Source: Virgisporangium aliadipatigenens (lineage in GTDB: Bacteria > Actinomycetota > Actinomycetes > Mycobacteriales > Micromonosporaceae). From it: 64,000 nt of DNA. The position numbers were made by a program, and so were the translations under genes. The notes below the pieces were generated by a model. That model saw only the letters and a list, made by a program, of their open reading frames with translations. It was not told the DNA's origin and made no database searches. Below are positions 62,901 to 64,000 of the stretch, piece after piece (the first letter of the stretch is position 1; each line of letters begins with the position of its first letter). Location: positions 1 to 64,000 of the forward strand of contig NZ_BOPF01000016.1 of assembly GCF_016863615.1 (NCBI RefSeq), given 5' to 3'.

Positions 62901-63627
62901 GGGCCGGGTCCACCGAGTCGCCGATCTCGTACAGCAGCGCCATGAGGCCCGGGGCGTTCCAGCGGTCGGGCAGCTGCTGCACGATCCGCTCGGCCGAGGC
63001 GGCGTTCTCCATGCGGTCGGTGTTGGGGTCGGCGAGCAGCTGCGCCAGCTCGGCCATCGACGGGACCCACTGCTCGGCGGCGGGCGGCCGGAGCGCCGGA
63101 GCCCGCGATCCGGTGGGCGGTGGCCCGAGGTGCACCCCGGAGGGCTCCGGCACCTGTGCGAGCAACTGCTCGACGGGTGGCTCGTCGACGAGCGCGGCCA
63201 GTTCCGGCGTGAGCGGCGCGACGGCCCACCGGCCGGGCATCACCTCCGACACCAGCGGGCTGCCCGGATCGGCGACCTGCGCGGCGTCCAGCTCCACCCG
63301 CAGCCCGAACCGGTCGGCGAAGCGCTGCGCGAGCGCGTTGTCGACGGGAACGCCCGCGCCGCTCAGGTTGATCAGCATGCGGTCCCGGGCGAGCTGCGGC
63401 AGGTTGTCCAGGAACGGCTTGAACAGGTCGGACGCCAGTTCCAGGTCGGACGGGTCGAGGAAGACCCGCGTGACGGCGTCGACCGGCGGCGCGTCGACGG
63501 CGTGCCGGTACGCGGCCGTCGTCTCGACCCGGTCCATCGCCCCGGCGTGCAGGTAGATGCCGGACTGCACCGGAACGATGCGGTCGTCGAGACACAGCGT
63601 GTCGACCAGCGGTGTCGGTGTCCCCAC
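44923..63627 (-). CDS. 6234-residue protein with five tandem metzincin-like peptidase units and a DUF1023-type hydrolase
   Basis: Starts GTG 63627 with GAGGAGG six bases upstream. N-terminal module LCLDDRIVPVQSGIYLHAGAM (C12). Five ~900-residue units each hold WxAPG, LW.GFA, AYA(I/V)GG, a (N/S).WRT...GWW segment, GDQFH..L.F, DNWPAS and a zinc-site HExxHxx(G/Q)xxDEY with first His at 1029, 1980, 3586, 4494 and 5404, followed by an LMG Met-turn. HExxHxxGxxD is the snapalysin (M7) variant of the metzincin signature. About 750 extra residues separate units 2 and 3. A DUF1023-type alpha/beta hydrolase (~5856-6050, AHSYGT with S5946) precedes the CR-type terminal domain (C6222). PSGVHLG, PSGLHLG and TTGVHLG lie in linkers. 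Only C12 and C6222 are cysteines. Probably a secreted multi-peptidase; export route and substrates are not shown. Confidence 0.93.
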   Translation of the reverse strand: MGTPTPLVDTLCLDDRIVPVQSGIYLHAGAMDRVETTAAYRHAVDAPPVDAVTRVFLDPSDLELASDLFKPFLDNLPQLARDRMLINLSGAGVPVDNALAQRFADRFGLRVELDAAQVADPGSPLVSEVMPGRWAVAPLTPELAALVDEPPVEQLLAQVPEPSGVHLGPPPTGSRAPALRPPAAEQWVPSMAELAQLLADPNTDRMENAASAERIVQQLPDRWNAPGLMALLYEIGDSVDPARPGRETYLAPPSYGNLARLAEDLGRLAVERWFTGGKMPGISFIALTPDGSTPDRLPVTQLAEMLRQELTDLVVPRALGPDASPEVVDEIVRDITIGADWSQVKQSAAADDDRYLVMGVRIEDWQSLLLPDDTVRATDTVLSDAFRRMWSGFAPGGTVEVPPAMATGMQQLIDTATMGWNAAAAPHLHGDLAPLSLTVTPNPKARWIRWQGGAQPAALREPDVWSGAVTHLELNHVRSDLTGQAHDSVRPLFAENETGPRHRLNASTTTQLYRLAHYIAHSTGLPDGTGLQPHEFSVVTYAIGGDPGTPLDRAGQDLADEAARMLHREVLRQLTVLERDGNPRNLTVTFTPATIGSLVPGPAGSGAPRFGVAVAYKGISTQPVAEINLPGSLLAVPHNQPTVRMTFASGQPDLLDDASRTRMDRFARIVADEAIRRMRAREEMPRLSFVSYTSIAYDAGPEWPAVPASSPNAKQVTTVRASMAEALTEALVVALRTEFGDRTLAEDDPRVQRVLREIGMGPGGTEQLRLSPAEKKLTTAGGDTPWWPLPVDIRFSNVTLPNRVGDPARLPRDESSNPNSRPGSPATEDPGHVHRLDYNSPWRTSTVSALENGWWHVPPHKLVRGVDERIARLGPGFGDAAGYVATVDNDRITRFANVSDRTHYPSVSGAAAHNSFSVLRAELEPGRFVKIYRPKLYLRRDPDVSRSTQNRIVEVVRESLAAINERFRLPNGDQFHFALEFVDRPEDADRVVRVTKNPLRRNTVAAADNWPASVLDRAGAGLIRTVFLHELLHLLQLDDEYLTRSQHFQAIFRSLVEGPLAEVRVERPGHGQLMGNTFLRGTPEQLRLLDPIRLLSVRHLYEVERMQLAASGPVPTLPFDAYTRAAVHEPPAEPTGLSAVRDALSRFTFGLTGHLEDPAEQPSGLHLGGPSSAAAAQPKRLEDVLPRPNSRPLHGNNWWTPGKLQVTLQIDRATRAVSIAERDAPAFHRMLAALVQTAAQRHRDGGDMPAVSFGDGSSNPMINQLASRFLVDTFTGALTGDPMRRALGLDAPQPPRQEPRFPGSPEEREALRQAAEAARTARETAETQTAEQVRQVGARVKISPTLRQTPAPKLGSQPSASLVQSLPVTLTVTEWLPRLDGDSPGEYADDAMRQAMHQLWDGFAPNLEIVGPTGRVAMIGDAVQQRLDALNDRARAFGLPKLATVDVTRTAGTGTGMRWNPNVGGDDELNEPRMWDRDSVAHLALNTAGGAPQPTTVRQLKDVAWLIATTRNPDGSLPASTGDIPHTFTVLTYAIGGAPDAAHADAGRQHAERVAALLEHEVRELLTMQVEHGIARTLAVTAKSATLGQLFPGDADAGPARWGVAIAYTGPGTEAVPPHLTPHGSISTGEQRPLVRLTFERARALSPEKLDGASRERLEWFINRLVQSTMVRLAQPQQEWPKVALVNRLPAGDPAAKARTAQVETLVKELTALAFRRQIAGTDAGRAMSVNQLDAAARMLAGRIVIGSGDLPWQAPDRPLLAGPRSSPVPLDIWFQNVDIAPRDVSRAPALEFLNPWRVASAEAPDPIWWRMPLGRAVADVPNFLNTYSTFLRDKFRDVTIAPTRPMANRNAGLTKPALADGSHESTFGVLRAEVEPGKFVRVHRVRVFLRTQPGVALSVPFQLQQLARQAAAEANHRWRTADGDQFHLDLDFVTDPRQATHTVLVTPDAVMPGVLATSNNWPASLLNLAPNIRVAVLLHELMHLLGLPDEYPSNTDAWVAPNRFTYSGEMSPARSPRPVNTDLMGNAWSQDPNVRAADLLAPRYMWKIPYLVNDKVGTLPALSHDTIRNAPKPIFSLPPSTPGFTGLGISMGGSIWSSPMTLPSGASSRYPVAEMDLDAPEPVRVEGGHNAGFAQLARRQFEIGPEVYQDFGKRLTDARRPIAFVVNTTVPAAQVSRIPQFVEAVLNGLAEGTRVAFVIGVNSQRDQPDARLYSAVAEAMNLVSGIDAPIAVVGHAVGSLDNDFPYGRARNAVLNSPENVAAIQGVAGHNYYPYVAFQDFDAGSRITPTGRHVFDQFAYMAEFDPDGTLGMVEVDSDDETAEPRPVRPARPMMFAGGYRIGDTDALVEGVRARIQARINNLRRKRPRTHDGSNPLADAQAALAKLDRPEQFLADFGRAMRQDMAARDEQAKIHPLLPYSPETGLIVDGLLLLGDPELRFGDGNAEFTHLAERMQEAYGRELATSLGAPTPAALDETTRTGDLQVAAQNYTHRSRGRAFIPAYQQGSTPTDLVRIASTFALEGWVPQSHANLNPVANRFYAERGTQLYRYENSLRTNAVRQDPTTPYRQPPGTAPQPDWRTSMPAGQQRNLGADPANRLNPTISTPGPGDDDRVGDPDPMAPARGIGLAAGQRLIGGHLLAATTLPARIAQEFADALATLTRDAPALDPRSIYHAVAAQLDETDPEGLRTTTLRTHRDQYQLMRLTEIRTDTPYEYGHFVTAALAPVPAGGARSRDVDADEVVKLGSAHDVVAQALARALKTTIVVHTDGIAREFDPVGAKPRGTLHVSRVIDERGQAVYRPGVDLRRSPRVEVDHGMELDRAMPAPGGTAPAGARSLDDLVDATAYARALDDRAWAAPGVLRLELTVDPAATDGVRPATADRRLSRFVAALADLAVERHRAGGPMPALRFTGEYSSTRDLDAAAAGYLRDLIRTELPAELERALGDAATPELVRRIAAAVDVADAVQRDAGMYRRHPVTGPTRVNVRVTADNWHAPVPTAAPTFAPDAMRQGLRRLWDGFAAVGEVPGDTPATTLNAVRDAAADLNDRAAALGLDGFVDLRVQAFDGAAADTLRWTANQRVTALSTPQVWHAGVTHLELRTAGGGLLPSTLDQLRTLAGLAAIQHDVTRTRPESPDGVPHGFAVVSYAVGGRPSDVDAATGARYAELAAETFLRELRALLTEQVTQGVARTLAVTTRTATLGHVLGADGGPTRWGIAIRYTGPVDAAVPPHLTPGGSLGTGEPRPLVRLTFDADGRLDHDSLMRLDTFAERVAGTLRRGERPYLSLRPFETGDRALDDARAAAVTGYLRAATHDAIVTATLQWARNRGKAMTPDEAIRAADGKMRNFTVTEAPPERWPAPKRPSTVHPDSHPVPFDLHFGGVHLDPGNDRETPPLLDYLNPWRTSRVRPGAAGWWQVPADALVTDVDVRLRSVAALAPEATRAVDFSVDEPHVNASAGLGVRSLVTVPMRHRYDVTRVEFAPGKVVRAFHQRIYLERVDDVSRVIENDLKKMALEAVADINHRFRLPNGDQFHLTLEFVDDPAKATNTVRLSKRPLAAGALASHDNWPGTLSGLPAARARLILLHELMHLMGLDDEYISRTQKFLQPFRNDRGPGYGYRARRVDRTDLMGVIGDYGPNVAYPRARDLLMPRYLHALDRVLTNAVGAPVRPFAPPPAESTRDVTLEPGQNVLDVHTQHVPDLQHLTGVNVEQIDPATVARRVSQLPDTWTAPGKMRMFFTARPTVALDPTSVGRMARVAEELAVLAVERFRTGGPRTSVSLTAYTPDGTAPGAAVVTHMVDTLRTELREVTVPRALGADATPERVDAVLERITLPDAWQEAVAVRMPADSPFLPFTLQIDGWQQAVLPAAPDAAATTVLTDGFRRLWSGIPAAGTALVPQAAVPQVRQRFDTLTDRWRAKADEYGLTYERGPFALKVQPAPTGSQMRWATNRQQEKLLQPYLWSEEATHVQLHQVDGDLQPATIETINRLVHFAVQDLGDEDIASPGGVPQELVVLTYAVGGADGADNAGRELAAKAAAMLEKGIRRRLSLLQRGDTPRDLIVTTKADTLGTLVPGAPGSAQRWGMAVVYKRSGDLPAPPHLAPGGRIAPGTSRPIVRLTFDTAAPTGVDPESERRIDAFARTVAASAIRHDRAGTPMPVLEFVGHSSPAYPAVDGRPAIPATTPDERQLTAAHDRLRETVREALAAQLGVAQAHPEVTRLLDAIGMRREWTVEPLRLSATQQREHAGDGRPPAWPLPVDVRFRNVDRADPTAGHTDPLADNATRTGERHLPADPTAPPKLEYLSPWRTDTTSVAGNGWWTLPRERTSFEVGQQLRRIGPVLGADLAARVRTVELARDRTYVQTSANPLLAPLAHSTNSSRYDVVRIETEPGRFTKVFRPRLHIVRGAGVNGATERRILGLVQEVVNLVNHRFRLPGGDQFHFAPILVPERAQADRVVNVTAEALKEGVLASADNWPASMLRLPRGVVKTVLLHELLHLLGLDDEYFARTTNYASTFKQLVRDALAELRITRPGHDQLMGNRWQLGTPEQLANLDPVRLMASRHLFEIERLQVAEIRDLPTVPYSDYRAAVDRSAAPANSGGVFSSMRSLLYPLLPPSGQYVTALEFDDAPGERMEAWGDFISALRTRSLPSVLAESDGPESLDRGTWHAPGTVEVTLRVDLRSGTPQVRLHDGDDSRVARLVADLSRSAAQNLANGGPDLSVRMVTPDPDYLPADRAAAAFLHTLVTKELRGAAMDRALGPDADPAEATRAAGKVTVGSTPVRTGMQSGRERTPRRPVDVTVRLTVDAAHGSTPQQPADFAEEVLRQQLHRLWHGFSPSSVVVGDRRSAAQAAITAQVDALRARAAAVGIPQLAEFRSGTGFGSGALATQYYSNERERDLVRPQAWAKGRATNLELDVAGGGLQPQTLDQLRNYAWFVATQEAPTGGLPGSPDLLPHQFTVVAYAVGGAAHDGLEQAGRDYAEQAARYLERQIRENLTRQADRGVPRDLIVTTESAMLGHILHTGQNGPPRWGLAIAYKGVGSTPAPAHLAPQGRPATGQQEPTLRFTFDGDALDAESARRLSAFAKQVAKSVDLPTTVPALSVVGYDTDRYKTSPARLTAVRETLVRELTGPLTEAIEAYAARENLPVTGDEVPRAVARIIQATGLTDPVPNQAWTLPAVARKERGPAPASVVPVDIRFSGVNLFADPAATPIRLDYASEWRTNTADPTKNGWWSLPPERAVTNIDPARLSELLKRHAVPVRSSRQRAHVYDGEDIAEPLLRQHSLTQRYDLARLELKPGTVVRVHHLRLHLKAGAGASKEAVDELKALAETAVAQVNGRFLTPDGDQFHIALDFTDDPAEAMRVIDVPQQMAKAGTYANSGTWPVSLTGRPAGLRLTVLLHEIVHLLGLYDEYIPQGQTLIDVFRHVTEPNLTDLRNPRPGNDALMGNAYTAASEQEQANLRPEALFSPRYVFAIRQSQQGTVPALRAVPHAEVKTPETTGVHLGTTDGQQLPTRTGGSGFRDGWTTLTAGQGSSTPVAPRAEAPTVGAAAEAQNRPVVGREFRYLTQGQWLRMDALHLDAVVPEDGSTFFPALITTVGRAELADLTGLSTVDESTLRNLFADHLAAHTADYAEALGGIEPHVAVNVLRATGPDPERIVDLLPRLATDRLNLGIRVLRPAGLVDAHPRDGRRTVTLIRNEGPTHFLATRPDPPSVPQRAVGTVPQAEAALRALLDALRTSTPEARVTAVRRFFDGVPQDVATGLATNVPDLVGNLEGAPYPLRFAANQQRIAARAARTSNPAVRDAMRKLLEGVETWVVGPDGEPGRRMVPRQILTFDPAWPGRVVEVRGDLATAGRVGVLVPGMLGGLNRYPTLVASADNVRNLAGPGQTATIAWLGYRSPQHADAMTVAAAKEGGALLREFRAGLQAELAPGATVTVSAHSYGTLVTSYALRDGTPFDNVVLMGSPGIGTNIRSAADLGLAPGSRLYTARAPGDAVSYVGYHGPDPATFADAFRFGTAGGKKDASGHVSYYAPGTRSLTNVGHVVAGRHGDVTPAETTVPQQVPGRSNAARFNDFTSGISSWWNRSTTPAAPASPAPPTGRGTPAFGRPVLATSQGTGVPSTAPAPDARESVHDQLTALDGTGGNPLVVQAISAAFEHLRHGRRDLADAAIATVAKELDDPAAKALWVGRVIQIMDSRSDRQTQSVLHTVSEMVVHCRFLPASQQPPQS
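45460..46070 (-). other. DUF1023-type alpha/beta hydrolase domain
   Basis: Within the 6234-residue protein, about residues 5853-6056. GVLVPGMLGG forms the strand and oxyanion region. TVSAHSYGT gives the GxSxG-like elbow with Ser at 5946, RAPGDAVSY a candidate Asp, and SGHVSYY a candidate His, in the order and spacing of DUF1023 lipase/esterase-like proteins of actinobacteria. All three triad candidates are present, so activity is plausible. Confidence 0.75.
47150..63160 (-). repeat. Five metzincin-like units arranged in tandem
   Basis: Zinc-site codons lie at about 60543 (HELLHLLQLDDEY), 57690 (HELMHLLGLPDEY), 52872 (HELMHLMGLDDEY), 50148 (HELLHLLGLDDEY) and 47418 (HEIVHLLGLYDEY). Spacing of the first His is 951, 1606, 908 and 910 residues; the long gap holds the insert between units 2 and 3. 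Each is followed 40-65 residues later by LMGN or LMGV. All His, Glu and Asp positions are kept. Unit 1 has Gln where the others have Gly. Confidence 0.85.
55070..57400 (-). other. Unrelated insert between metzincin units 2 and 3
   Basis: About residues 2076-2850 of the 6234-residue protein, absent between the other units. It contains an alpha/beta-looking part (RPIAFVVNTTVP, TRVAFVIGVNSQ, PIAVVGHAVGSLDNDFP), a Lys/Arg-rich helix, a Pro-rich linker and a final part (GSAHDVVAQALARAL, TIVVHTDG, HYRP-like YRPGVDL) reminiscent of OTU-like toxin domains but with no Cys. No firm family assignment. Confidence 0.4.
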
Positions 63628-63633
63628 GTTCTG

Positions 63634-63640
63634 CCTCCTC
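63634..63640 (-). promoter_or_regulatory. Strong ribosome binding site of the 6234-residue gene
   Basis: GAGGAGG on the minus strand, six bases before GTG 63627. It is the best Shine-Dalgarno match in the window and fixes the start of the longest minus-strand gene. Confidence 0.8.
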
Positions 63641-63670
63641 GATGCCTGTGCTCAGCCGACCGTCCCGGTG

Positions 63671-63685
63671 CCCCGCGCCGCGGGG
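63671..63685. other. GC hairpin between the partial gene and the 6234-residue gene
   Basis: CCCCGCGCCGCGGGG is a perfect 15-base palindrome in the 65 bp intergenic gap. As RNA it would form a six-pair stem with a three-base loop and could act as a weak attenuator or RNA stabiliser. No U-tract follows, and the genes may still be co-transcribed. Confidence 0.4.
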
Positions 63686-63692
63686 TGGCCGG

Positions 63693-64000
63693 TCAACAGC
63701 GCAGGACCTCCCGGATCAGCGCGTTGATCTCGTCGACGAACGCGGCGTTGCCGCTGTGCCTGTCGGCCAGCCCGCGCAGGTGGCGGAACCACGCGACACG
63801 GGCGCTGTAGCTGACGAACCGCGGCACCAGGGAGCGGTCGACGTCGTTCTTCCTGCCGCGGAGCGCCCTGGCGGCGGCGGTGATGATCGCGACGTCGGCG
63901 CGTTCGGCGTTGGTGCGGGTGACGGCCGCCGACAGGTCGGACATCGCACCCAGCAAGGCCGCGTCGGCGCCGGCGACGTTCCCGCTGAGGATCAGCCGGC
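63693..64000 (-). CDS. C-terminal end of another LRC-type giant-family protein (5' end outside window)
   Basis: The frame is open from the window edge to TGA 63693. The ~102 visible residues match the ends of the 862- and 7242-residue proteins: NAERADVAIITAAARAL, DRSLVPRFVSYSARVAWFRH, then FVDEINALIREVLRC. It is therefore a third carrier of the LRC-type terminal domain, placed directly upstream of the metzincin gene (65 bp gap), just as the 862-residue gene is placed upstream of the 1559-residue gene. Its size and front domains are unknown. Confidence 0.88.
   Translation of the reverse strand, partial: RLILSGNVAGADAALLGAMSDLSAAVTRTNAERADVAIITAAARALRGRKNDVDRSLVPRFVSYSARVAWFRHLRGLADRHSGNAAFVDEINALIREVLRC

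Noticed and set aside
51130-63810. A 4226-codon plus-strand frame opposite the 6234-residue gene
   Set aside because: Arg/Gly/Val-rich shadow translation; the minus strand carries conserved repeats, a strong ribosome site and zinc motifs.
1-64000. tRNA, rRNA, CRISPR array, insertion sequence or prophage genes
   Set aside because: No matching structures, short direct-repeat arrays, transposase or phage motifs were seen. The long repeats are all in-frame protein repeats.

Overview
The window is very GC-rich, strongly codon-biased DNA with frequent GTG and TTG starts, which points to a high-GC actinomycete. Pseudonocardiales or Micromonosporales are the best guesses; the sequence alone does not settle the order. 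It contains a type VII secretion (ESX-like) locus followed by a cluster of giant, modular, mostly unnamed proteins. I see no tRNA, rRNA, CRISPR array, insertion sequence or phage gene, and coding is almost continuous.

Left part (2-9783, + strand). The end of a repeat protein with 57-58 residue repeats finishes in a WXG100-like helical domain. It is followed by a one-pass membrane protein with four extracytoplasmic cysteines, a beta-helix protein fused to a CbbX/EccA-type AAA+ ATPase, and a full-length EccC (two membrane helices and three FtsK-type ATPase domains). EccB, EccD, EccE and MycP are not in the window. A strong hairpin (9804-9844) lies between EccC and a convergent gene for a small YxxxD-tailed WXG100-like candidate substrate (9857-10513).

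Centre (10686-32414, + strand). One gene of 7242 codons runs: WXG100-like head, hydrophobic segments, a long Ser/Pro/Thr/Gly/Asn-rich linker, a helical region, about seven copies of a roughly 450-residue beta-rich repeat, and six papain-fold toxin/glutamine-deamidase-like domains in the order a-b-X-c-d-X-e-f that appear to lack the catalytic Cys and His. A C-terminal domain ending in LRC closes it and is shared with two proteins of the facing cluster.

Right part (64000-32427, - strand). Five genes in apparent operon order are: a partial gene ending in LRC; a 6234-residue protein with five tandem HExxHxx(G/Q)xxD metzincin-like peptidase units and a DUF1023-type alpha/beta hydrolase; an 862-residue protein; a 1559-residue internally duplicated protein; and a 1700-residue protein with hydrophobic segments. 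Four of them start with a related module (C(L/V)xx.I..P..(S/T)GV). All end in one of two C-terminal domains (LRC type or CR type). Most carry copies of a short linker motif, (P/T)xG(V/I/L)HLG.

The most striking shared property is cysteine placement. Each complete minus-strand giant has, by my reading, exactly two cysteines, one at residue 9-12 and one within 12 residues of the C-terminus, whatever its length. Together with secretion genes, WXG100 heads and metzincins, this looks like a secreted giant-protein system, possibly joined end to end through terminal cysteines. That last step is inference.
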